A stretch of 7,476 nucleotides of DNA from Sediminibacterium ginsengisoli (lineage in GTDB: Bacteria; Bacteroidota; Bacteroidia; Chitinophagales; Chitinophagaceae): contig CALPSK010000036.1 in assembly GCA_943326215.1 (NCBI GenBank), positions 1 through 7,476 on the forward strand, read 5' to 3'. Shown here piece by piece: positions 1-6,340 of this stretch. Position numbers and translations under genes: made by a program. The notes below the pieces were generated by a model, which saw only the letters and a list, made by a program, of their open reading frames with translations, was not told the origin of the DNA and did no database searches. The stretch's first letter is position 1. Every line of letters starts with the position of its first letter.

Positions 1-1101
1 AAAAAAATAAAAGTAGATGGTGTACTTGTCGGTGTTGCAGATATATTGGTTGCTCCTTATCAAGCAATTTGTGAAAAACTTCAACTCCCTTGTTACGCAA
101 CGCAAGAAATTGTTAAAGCTTTTTGTAGTAAAGATGGATTTAAAATAGCATGTAAAAAATATAATATACAAGATATACCTGGTTATTACATTAATGATAC
201 TTTAAATTTAAATAAATTACCTGAGTTAACTTTTCCTTTAATGGTTAAACCAGTCGATAATGGAGCAGGAGTAGGAATGAGAATATGTAATGACAAAAAT
301 GATTTGCAAAATTCAATTACAAATGGGATTCAATTTTCGAAAAAAGGAGGAGTATTGGTTGAACAATACATGAATTGTGATGATATATTTGCATATTATA
401 CTTTTAAAGATGGTAGAGCATATTTGTCAGCAATTGCTGATAGAATTACTACAAAAAAACAAGGTAATTTAAGTCCAGTTTGTATTGGTGCAATTTACCC
501 TTCAAAGTATACAAATCAATTTATAAGTAAAATAAACCCCTTAATGGTTGCTTTCTTTGAAAAATTAGGAATAAAAAATGGGGTATTAAATCTTCAATTT
601 TTTGTAAAAAACAATCAATATTATGCATATGATCCAGGTTTTAGATTACAAGGAGAAGCCCCTCATATACATATTTTAGAAATTAATAAATTCGATCATA
701 GAAAAATGTTACTAAATTTTGCACTTACAGGAAGTTTAGGAGTTGATGATTTTAATGAAAAAAACGATTATTTATTTAAAAACGGTTACGCTAGCACAAT
801 TTGGGTTTTATTGAAAAGCGGAACCATAAGTGTTGTAAAAGGTCTTGATATAATTAAATCAGATGATAGTGTATCATTTGTTATGGAACGTTTTAAAGAA
901 AATGATACGATTGAGCCAAATATGATAGGAACAGAAAGACAGGTTTTTGCAAGAATTTATATACAATGTATTGAATTTGAAGTATTAAAAGAAAAAATTT
1001 CAAAATTTCAACAAATACTTGAAATCAATGATATTAATGGTGAAAATATGATTATTGATTGGGTGGATCCTACCACAATTACTAATTATAAATTAAGCTA
1101 A
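1..1101 (+). CDS. ATP-grasp ligase, CarB-like (5' partial)
   Basis: ATP-grasp family ligase; the family joins a carboxylate to an amine, thiol or similar group through an acyl-phosphate made from ATP. The frame is open to the left edge, and the residues before the first possible start (TTG at 46) already read like the pre-ATP-grasp Rossmann-type domain (DGVLVGVADILVAPY), so the true start lies upstream. Counting from codon 1 of the window, the ATP-binding strand and glycine-rich loop are at about 80-92 (MVKPVDNGAGVG, Lys83). The adenine-side EQY is at 121-123. The metal-site region is at about 210-218 (YDPGFRLQG), where Asp211 sits where many relatives have Glu, followed by Arg215. The last ~130 residues form a C-terminal domain that I cannot assign. 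It lies 9 bp before an SDR gene, in a glycan operon, so it is unlikely to be true carbamoyl-phosphate synthase, which is about three times longer. The substrate is unknown; amide formation on an amino sugar is a guess. The family call is firm and the role is not. Confidence 0.85.
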   Translation, partial: KKIKVDGVLVGVADILVAPYQAICEKLQLPCYATQEIVKAFCSKDGFKIACKKYNIQDIPGYYINDTLNLNKLPELTFPLMVKPVDNGAGVGMRICNDKNDLQNSITNGIQFSKKGGVLVEQYMNCDDIFAYYTFKDGRAYLSAIADRITTKKQGNLSPVCIGAIYPSKYTNQFISKINPLMVAFFEKLGIKNGVLNLQFFVKNNQYYAYDPGFRLQGEAPHIHILEINKFDHRKMLLNFALTGSLGVDDFNEKNDYLFKNGYASTIWVLLKSGTISVVKGLDIIKSDDSVSFVMERFKENDTIEPNMIGTERQVFARIYIQCIEFEVLKEKISKFQQILEINDINGENMIIDWVDPTTITNYKLS

Positions 1102-1110
1102 ATTACATAT

Positions 1111-1875
1111 ATGGAATTCAAATCATCACTTACCTTAAAAGGAAGAACAGCAGTAGTAACTGGCGGGTCTAAAAATATCGGTTTTGCAATTGCAGAGCAG
1201 TTTGCACTTGCAGGAATGAATGTTGCAATTTTAAGCGTTTCTGAAGGAAGTGCTATTAAAGTATCTGACTTGATCAATTTAAAAGGAGGGATAACTATTG
1301 GACTTCAGTGTGATGTTTCAGATGAAAATTCAGTTGAATTCGCATTAAAAAAAGTTTATCAACATTTTGGATCTATTGATGTATTAGTTAATAGTGCTGG
1401 AGTTTTAGATATGGCTAAAATTGAAGAAATGACAGTTGAACATTGGGATAAAGTAATGTCAATTAATTTAAGAGGGACATTCTTAATGATTCAAAAATGT
1501 ATAAAATATTTAGAAATAAGTAAAGCACCTCGTATAATTAATATTTCCTCAAATTCCGGAAGAATGGGCGGATTTGAAAATGGTATGGCTTATTCGGCAT
1601 CTAAAGGAGGTATAATCGCAATGACTTATGGTATTGCTAGACAATTAGCGTCAAAAAAAATTACTGTAAACTGTGTTGCACCTGGTACAATTGAATCTGA
1701 TATGTTAAATGCAAGAGATGATGAAACAAAAAAAAGATTACTTGCTAGATTTCCTATTGGAAGATTTGGTACATCAGGTGAAGTGGCTTCTGCAGTTTGT
1801 TATTTTGCAAGCGAAGAGTCTGGATTTACAACAGGTTCTGTATTAGATATTAATGGTGGTTTATTTATGGGATAA
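1111..1875 (+). CDS. SDR family oxidoreductase, FabG-like
   Basis: Classical short-chain dehydrogenase/reductase of 254 residues, the usual length; a cytosolic NAD(P)-dependent interconversion of an alcohol and a ketone. The cofactor loop is TGGSKNIG at 17-24; Lys21 inside it and the lack of an Asp after the second strand favour NADPH. Further motifs are CDVS at 67-70 (Asp68 near adenine), NSAG at 94-97, Asn119, the Ser147/Tyr161/Lys165 catalytic set (YSASK at 161-165) and PG at 191-192. It ends in the typical DINGG region. The Ser to Tyr spacing is 14, one more than in FabG. The ATG lies 9 bp after the ATP-grasp stop and is the only sensible start before the Rossmann fold. The resemblance to FabG is at family level. 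In a glycan locus, between an ATP-grasp ligase and a sugar methyltransferase, it more likely acts on a sugar or on a small hydroxy/keto acid used to modify one than in fatty acid synthesis. The exact substrate cannot be read from the sequence. Confidence 0.9.
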   Translation: MEFKSSLTLKGRTAVVTGGSKNIGFAIAEQFALAGMNVAILSVSEGSAIKVSDLINLKGGITIGLQCDVSDENSVEFALKKVYQHFGSIDVLVNSAGVLDMAKIEEMTVEHWDKVMSINLRGTFLMIQKCIKYLEISKAPRIINISSNSGRMGGFENGMAYSASKGGIIAMTYGIARQLASKKITVNCVAPGTIESDMLNARDDETKKRLLARFPIGRFGTSGEVASAVCYFASEESGFTTGSVLDINGGLFMG

Positions 1876-1902
1876 TCTAAAAATATATATAAAAAATAAA
1901 AA

Positions 1903-2562
1903 ATGAAAAAATTACTACATGAATTTTTAAAAAAATTAGTTTTCAAGTATACGAAAATTCTAGATCCTAAATATCAATATTTAGTTGAACCCATACAATT
2001 GGCATTCTTGGTAAATTTTTTAATTGAAAAAAAGAACTTAAATGGGAATATTCTCGAGGTAGGTGTAGACAAGGGTTTTACAACTAGATTTTTGTGCGAA
2101 CATATAAATTCTGAGAAATTAGACGTTCAATATTTTGTTGTAGATACTTTCAATTCATTCACTCAAGAGGATATAAATTATGAAGTTTTGAATAGAGGGA
2201 AAAGTCAATATAATACTGATTTTATGAACTTCAGATTCAATGATTATAAGACTTGGAGTTCTAAATTCAAGAATTTTACTTTTTTGAAACCATACCAGTC
2301 TGATTGTTCAGTTTTCGATTATAATATGATCGGACCTTTAAAACTAGTTTTTCTTGATGTTGACCTTTATTTACCAACCATTAGGGCACTTCATTTAATA
2401 TATGAGCAAATGGTTCCTGGTGGTTGTATTATGGTTGACAATGTTTCAATGAATTGCGATTCCTATGATGGAGCACATGAGGCATACCACGAGTTCTGTA
2501 AAATTAAAAATTTGCAGGTAAATCTTATTGGCAACAATGCGGGAATTATCTATAAATCATAA
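1903..2562 (+). CDS. TylF/MycF-family SAM-dependent O-methyltransferase
   Basis: Class I methyltransferase of 219 residues. It resembles the TylF/MycF (macrocin O-methyltransferase) family, whose characterised members methylate sugar hydroxyls with help from a divalent metal. After a basic N-terminal stretch comes the SAM-binding motif LEVGVDKGFTT at 51-61, then Asp81 after the second strand (VVDTF). The family-typical LDVDLYLPT is at 151-159 (Asp152, Asp154), followed by VPGG at 171-174 and a VDN at 178-180. The C-terminal YDGAHEAYHEF at 188-198 matches the usual Gly-Ala-x-x-Ala pattern of the family. Relatives as I remember them usually have two consecutive aspartates where Asp179-Asn180 stands, so metal binding may differ. 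It follows the first SDR by 27 bp of almost pure A/T and ends 12 bp before the second SDR, consistent with co-transcription. The likely role is O-methylation of a residue or modifying group of the glycan; the acceptor is unknown. Confidence 0.85.
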   Translation: MKKLLHEFLKKLVFKYTKILDPKYQYLVEPIQLAFLVNFLIEKKNLNGNILEVGVDKGFTTRFLCEHINSEKLDVQYFVVDTFNSFTQEDINYEVLNRGKSQYNTDFMNFRFNDYKTWSSKFKNFTFLKPYQSDCSVFDYNMIGPLKLVFLDVDLYLPTIRALHLIYEQMVPGGCIMVDNVSMNCDSYDGAHEAYHEFCKIKNLQVNLIGNNAGIIYKS

Positions 2563-2574
2563 ACTAAGAAATAA

Positions 2575-3363
2575 ATGATTAAGCCTGTAAAATCAAAAAA
2601 TATTATTGATTTATTTAAATTAAATGATAAAAAGACTATAATTATTGGTGGAGCTGGTGACCTAGGTTTAGCAATGGTTGAAGCACTTGTTGAAGCTGGT
2701 TCAGAGGCTGTAATTATAGATTTAGATGAAAGAATTTTCACTATTTGTGAAGATTTGAATAGACAAGGACATAAAGTACATGCTATAAGAGCAGATGTTA
2801 GTGATCGGAATCAAATAAGAAGTTCATTTGCAAATGCAATAGAACTATTAGGTGGAAAATTAGATATTTTAATTAACAGTGCGGGAATTCAAAGAAGGCA
2901 CCCAAGCGAAGTTTTCCCTGAAAAAGATTGGGATGATGTAATTGCTATAAACTTAGAAGCTACTTTTTTTTATTGCCAACTAGCTGCAAATGTTATGATT
3001 CCTAATGGAGGCGGTAAAATTATAAACATTGCTTCTATGATGAGCTTTTTTGGAGGAATAACTATACCTGCATATGCTGCATCTAAAGGTGGAGTATCTC
3101 AACTTACTAAAGCACTTTCAAATGATTGGGCTTCTAAGGGAATAACAGTAAATGCTATTGCGCCAGGTTATATGGACACTCAATTAAATGTAGCTTTAAT
3201 AAATGATCCTGTAAGAAATGCAGAAGCATTAAATAGAATACCCATGAAAAGATGGGGTATAGGTGCTGATCTGAAAGGATTAACTGTATTTTTATCCTCA
3301 CAAGCAAGTGATTATATTTCTGGAACTGTTATTCCTGTTGATGGGGGATACCTTGCTAGGTAG
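2575..3363 (+). CDS. SDR family oxidoreductase, KduD-like
   Basis: Second classical SDR, 262 residues, clearly different from the one at 1111-1875. The cofactor loop is IGGAGDLG at 24-31, with Ile24 where the family normally has Thr. Asp49 at the end of the second strand (VIIDLDE) points to NAD(H). Also visible are ADVS at 73-76, NSAG at 101-104, Asn126, catalytic Ser154, Tyr167 and Lys171 (YAASK at 167-171), and APGYM at 196-200. The middle and end (KIINIASMMSFFGG, RIPMKRWG, PVDGGYLAR) closely resemble KduD, the 2-dehydro-3-deoxy-D-gluconate 5-dehydrogenase type of pectin and uronate breakdown. The neighbours are glycan biosynthesis genes, so catabolism of uronates is not expected here; oxidation or reduction of a sugar, or of a small acid intermediate, is more likely. 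About 19 residues precede the Rossmann fold, slightly longer than usual. No better internal start is seen, and the ATG sits 12 bp after the previous stop. Confidence 0.88.
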   Translation: MIKPVKSKNIIDLFKLNDKKTIIIGGAGDLGLAMVEALVEAGSEAVIIDLDERIFTICEDLNRQGHKVHAIRADVSDRNQIRSSFANAIELLGGKLDILINSAGIQRRHPSEVFPEKDWDDVIAINLEATFFYCQLAANVMIPNGGGKIINIASMMSFFGGITIPAYAASKGGVSQLTKALSNDWASKGITVNAIAPGYMDTQLNVALINDPVRNAEALNRIPMKRWGIGADLKGLTVFLSSQASDYISGTVIPVDGGYLAR

Positions 3364-3429
3364 CAAACAATTAAATAGTGATATAATTATTACAAAACAA
3401 GGTTTATTTCAACTAAGAATAAAAGATAT

Positions 3430-4524
3430 ATGCAAGATATTGTTACTGAATTAAAAAACTTAAAAAAATCAATTTCACCTAGGATTTTAGATTTTGAAGT
3501 GATAGATCACTTAAAAAAAAGCCAACTTCCTATTTTATTATGGGGATGTGGTTATTATGCAGAATATATTTATCAAATCTTAATACGAAATAAAATAAAA
3601 ATTGATGGTGTATTCATTGATGAAATAAACAAAGACTTAAAATTTCATGAATTTAAAGTTCTTTCTTTTGATGAAATCAAAGAGAGATATACTAATATAA
3701 TTGTTGTTAGAGGAAATGGGAATATTGAAAGAGAATCATTCTATAAATCAATAGAAATTATAGAAACTATTTATAATTTTTTTGATTTAATGGGTTTTGG
3801 ATGGTATTTAAACGATGAAAAATTAGACGAATATTCAGAAACATTAAATGAAATGTTTAATGAGTATGTAGATTATGAATCAAAAGAAAGTTTTATTGCT
3901 TATTTGAAATCAAGATATTTTAATGATTGGATTTATATACAGTCACACGTTTGTAAAAACATGTACTTTCCTGAATTTATAAAAATTAATAACCAAGAAA
4001 GTTTTATTGATTGTGGTGCATTTGACGGGGATACATTAAAACTATTTTTAAATAAAACAAGTGAATGGCAAAACTATATTGCATTTGAGCCAAGTTATAA
4101 GCCACATGAAGATTTAAATAAATATATTGAAACACATCACATTCAAAATGTCAAAACACATAAAATAGGTGTCTGGGAAAAAAAAACTACATTAAGTTTT
4201 GTAGAGGAGAATGATATATCAAGAATTGTTGAAGGAGAAGTTAAGAATGGGACAAAAATTGAAGTTGATGCAATTGATAATTTATGTAGTGATGTCAAAG
4301 TTACTTATATTAAAATGGATTTAGAAGGTTCAGAATTAAAAGCATTAGAAGGTGCAAAGCATACAATTTTAAAGAATAAACCTAAGTTGGCAATTTCAAT
4401 TTATCACAAACCATCAGATTTAATAAATATCTATCTATTTATAAAAAATATGAACTTAGATTATAAGTTTTATTTTAGAATACATACTACAGTTGGATCT
4501 GATGCTGTATTGTATGCTATTTAA
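3430..4524 (+). CDS. FkbM-family methyltransferase with extra N-terminal domain
   Basis: Protein of 364 residues in two parts. The C-terminal part, about 188-364, is an FkbM-type SAM-dependent methyltransferase: FIDCGAFDGDT at 192-202 binds SAM, Glu220 (FEP) follows the second strand, KMDLEGSELKALEGA at 295-309 is the family's hallmark, and RIHTTVGSDAVLYA at 350-363 is its usual ending. FkbM enzymes methylate hydroxyl groups of natural products and glycans. The N-terminal part, about 30-125, has a glycine-containing nucleotide-binding-like strand and turn (LLWGCGYYAEYI at 36-47) and a second strand ending in an acidic pair (VFIDE at 61-65). It resembles the small Rossmann-like domain found before several sugar-modifying enzymes, including the N-terminal part of PglD acetyltransferases. 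A linker of about 60 residues rich in acidic and aromatic residues joins them. The 66 bp gap upstream is the longest inside the locus. The acceptor is unknown; a second, independent O-methylation of the glycan is likely. Confidence 0.87.
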   Translation: MQDIVTELKNLKKSISPRILDFEVIDHLKKSQLPILLWGCGYYAEYIYQILIRNKIKIDGVFIDEINKDLKFHEFKVLSFDEIKERYTNIIVVRGNGNIERESFYKSIEIIETIYNFFDLMGFGWYLNDEKLDEYSETLNEMFNEYVDYESKESFIAYLKSRYFNDWIYIQSHVCKNMYFPEFIKINNQESFIDCGAFDGDTLKLFLNKTSEWQNYIAFEPSYKPHEDLNKYIETHHIQNVKTHKIGVWEKKTTLSFVEENDISRIVEGEVKNGTKIEVDAIDNLCSDVKVTYIKMDLEGSELKALEGAKHTILKNKPKLAISIYHKPSDLINIYLFIKNMNLDYKFYFRIHTTVGSDAVLYAI

Positions 4525-4534
4525 ATAAATACAA

Positions 4535-5689
4535 ATGAAAGAAAAATCAAAAATTTGGCTTTCTTCACCTCATATTGGAGAAAATGAAATTAAATATATA
4601 AATAGTGCATTTGAATCTAACTGGATTGCGCCCCTTGGTCCTAATGTAGATGCATTTGAATACAGCATACAACAACAAGTTGGAGTTACACATGCTGCAG
4701 CCTTATCCTCAGGTACTGCTGCTATTCATTTGGCTTTAATTCTATTAGATGTTAAATTAAATGATTACGTATTTTGTCAGTCAATGACATTTTCTGCATC
4801 TGCTAACCCAATTATATACCAGGGAGCTATTCCAGTATTTATCGATTCAGAGAAAGACACTTGGAATATGGATCCTGAATTATTAAGAGAGGCTCTGAAA
4901 GAGGCAAAGAAAAACAATAAATTACCAAAAGCTATAATTCCTGTGCATTTATATGGTATGCCCAGTAAAATACTTGAAATTGTAGAAATTGGAAATGAAT
5001 ATGAAGTTCCTGTCATTGAAGATTCTGCTGAATCTATAGGCTCCTATATTTCAAATAAACAATGTGGCAGCTTTGGAAAATTTGGAGTATTGAGTTTTAA
5101 TGGAAATAAAATAATTACTACATCAGGAGGCGGCGCTCTAATTTCTGCAGACCAGAACCTAATTCAAAAAGCTAGATTCCTTGCAACACAGGCAAGAGAT
5201 CCAGCCCCACATTATCAACATTCTCAAATTGGGTATAATTATAGATTATCAAATATTTTAGCTGGCATTGGAATAGGCCAGCTTGAAGTGTTAAATGATA
5301 GAATTAAAGCTAGAAGAGATAATTTTAAATTATATCATAAATACTTTTCAGAAAAAAATATAAAAGGATTTGATATTCAATTCCAAGAAGAACCAATTAA
5401 TTATTTTTCAAATAGATGGTTAACATGTATTATCATAGATCCTATTACTAATGCTGGAATTACAAGAGAAGATATTAGAAGAGAAATGGAGTTGGAGAAT
5501 ATTGAAACGAGACCTTTGTGGAAACCAATGCATCAACAACCTATTTTTAAGAATTTACAAAAATATATAAATGGCGTTTCTGATACTTTATTTGAACATG
5601 GGCTTTGTTTACCAAGTGGGTCTAATTTGGTTCATTCTGATTTTGAAAGAATTTTTAATTGTTTAGATAGAATTTTTCATAAGTTTTAA
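4535..5689 (+). CDS. DegT/DnrJ/EryC1/StrS aminotransferase, PglE-like
   Basis: PLP-dependent sugar aminotransferase of 384 residues, full length for the family. Visible are the N-terminal WLSSPHIG and WIAPLGPNVDAFE (30-42), the phosphate-binding SSGTAA at 58-63, EDSAES at 162-167 with Asp163 for the pyridine nitrogen, and Lys192 in SFNGNKIITTSGGG (187-200) as the PLP-binding lysine. GYNYRLSNILAGIGIGQLE at 233-251 is the dimer-contact region. The SFNGNK form, rather than the more usual PTKNLG form, is typical of the PglE group. That group transfers an amino group from glutamate to UDP-4-keto-6-deoxy-GlcNAc, giving UDP-4-amino-4,6-dideoxy-GlcNAc, the precursor of bacillosamine or QuiNAc4N. The substrate is inferred from this resemblance and from the PglC-like neighbour 5 bp downstream. 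The 4,6-dehydratase that would make its substrate is not in the window. Confidence 0.92.
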   Translation: MKEKSKIWLSSPHIGENEIKYINSAFESNWIAPLGPNVDAFEYSIQQQVGVTHAAALSSGTAAIHLALILLDVKLNDYVFCQSMTFSASANPIIYQGAIPVFIDSEKDTWNMDPELLREALKEAKKNNKLPKAIIPVHLYGMPSKILEIVEIGNEYEVPVIEDSAESIGSYISNKQCGSFGKFGVLSFNGNKIITTSGGGALISADQNLIQKARFLATQARDPAPHYQHSQIGYNYRLSNILAGIGIGQLEVLNDRIKARRDNFKLYHKYFSEKNIKGFDIQFQEEPINYFSNRWLTCIIIDPITNAGITREDIRREMELENIETRPLWKPMHQQPIFKNLQKYINGVSDTLFEHGLCLPSGSNLVHSDFERIFNCLDRIFHKF

Positions 5690-5694
5690 AATAT

Positions 5695-6285
5695 ATGTAT
5701 AAACAATTTATTAAACCATTATTTGATTTTATTATTGCTGTTATACTATTAATTCTATTATCACCAATTATTTTATTCTTTTCATTGTTCCTATTTATTT
5801 CAAATCGAGGAAATGTATTTTTTATTCAACAGAGACCAGGTTTGAATAAAAAATATTTCAATATTATAAAATTTAAAACAATGAAAGGAGAATTTGGATC
5901 TCCTTTGACTGACGAAGAAAGACTCACAAAGGTTGGCAAATTTGTAAGATCAGCTTCAATTGATGAAATATTACAACTAATCAATGTTTTAAAAGGAGAA
6001 ATGAGTTTAGTTGGACCAAGACCACTGCTTATTAAATATTTGAGCAGATATAGTGAGGAACAAGCTAAGAGGCACAATGTTAAACCTGGTATTACAGGTT
6101 GGGCTCAAGTGAATGGTCGCAATGCAATTAGTTGGGAACAGAAATTTAAATATGATTGCGAATATGTAGAAAAACAGTCATTTAAACTTGATTTTATAAT
6201 TCTTTTCAAAACTTTAATATATGTGTTAAAAAGGAAAGGTATAAATTCTAATGAACAGTTAACTATGCAAGAATTTAAGGGGTAA
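5695..6285 (+). CDS. Initiating phosphoglycosyl transferase, PglC-like
   Basis: Monotopic phosphoglycosyl transferase of 196 residues, the size of the minimal PglC type rather than the longer WbaP/WcaJ type. It moves a sugar-1-phosphate from a UDP-sugar to undecaprenyl phosphate at the inner face of the cytoplasmic membrane, starting glycan assembly. Residues 9-35 form the hydrophobic re-entrant membrane helix, with a Ser23-Pro24 break as known for PglC. Then come QQRPG at 45-49, KFKTMKGEFG at 59-68, the catalytic Asp90-Glu91 dyad in SASIDEILQL (87-96), KGEMSLVGPRPLL at 100-112, and KPGITGWAQVNGRNAISWEQKF at 130-151. The last block and the C-terminal tail resemble Campylobacter PglC, suggesting a UDP-diacetylbacillosamine-like donor; this fits the aminotransferase that ends 5 bp upstream. 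The downstream gap and change in composition suggest it is the last gene of the locus. The family is certain; the exact donor sugar is inferred. Confidence 0.95.
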   Translation: MYKQFIKPLFDFIIAVILLILLSPIILFFSLFLFISNRGNVFFIQQRPGLNKKYFNIIKFKTMKGEFGSPLTDEERLTKVGKFVRSASIDEILQLINVLKGEMSLVGPRPLLIKYLSRYSEEQAKRHNVKPGITGWAQVNGRNAISWEQKFKYDCEYVEKQSFKLDFIILFKTLIYVLKRKGINSNEQLTMQEFKG

Positions 6286-6340
6286 TCATTAACATTTATT
6301 TATATAATTATACTTTATAAATTTTTTTAAATACTAATCT
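6286..6340. other. Intergenic region between glycan locus and metK
   Basis: These 55 bp contain no G at all on the + strand and only five C. I see neither a Bacteroidota-type promoter (TTTG about 20 bases before TAnnTTTG) nor a Shine-Dalgarno site before the metK ATG. A weak hairpin with a T-tract is listed separately. The sharp change in codon use on either side makes this the likely edge of the variable locus. Confidence 0.6.
6298..6328 (+). terminator. Weak candidate terminator after the glycan operon
   Basis: A 7 bp perfect inverted repeat, ATTTATA at 6298-6304 and TATAAAT at 6316-6322, encloses an 11-base loop and runs directly into six more T residues (6323-6328). The position, just after the stop of the last glycan gene and before metK, suits a terminator. 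The stem has only A-T pairs, so it would be very unstable, and such repeats arise by chance in DNA this AT-rich. Confidence 0.2.

Noticed and set aside
46..48. TTG as the start codon of the ATP-grasp gene
   Set aside because: The frame is open to the left edge and the codons before it encode family-typical pre-ATP-grasp sequence, so the gene is 5'-truncated by the window.
341..350. AAAGGAGG-like Shine-Dalgarno sequences (also at 1281-1290 and 1601-1610)
   Set aside because: They lie inside genes, encode Lys-Gly-Gly stretches, and are not followed by a gene start; starts in this window lack such motifs.
1111..1875. Naming the first SDR fabG
   Set aside because: The similarity is only at SDR-family level, no fatty acid synthesis gene is near, and the Ser-Tyr spacing differs by one residue.
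2550..2741. Minus-strand open frame of 63 codons
   Set aside because: It lies opposite the start of the KduD-like SDR, is low-complexity and matches no family I recognise.
3364..3429. Internal promoter in the 66 bp gap, including a TATAAT at 3382-3387
   Set aside because: No matching -35 element or Bacteroidota-type TAnnTTTG was found, and TATAAT is expected by chance in such AT-rich DNA.
4777..5016. Minus-strand open frame of 79 codons
   Set aside because: It is fully inside the well-supported aminotransferase gene on the other strand, with no recognisable motif.
5826..6077. Minus-strand open frame of 83 codons
   Set aside because: It is antisense to the conserved core of the phosphoglycosyl transferase, and its sequence mirrors that gene's codons.
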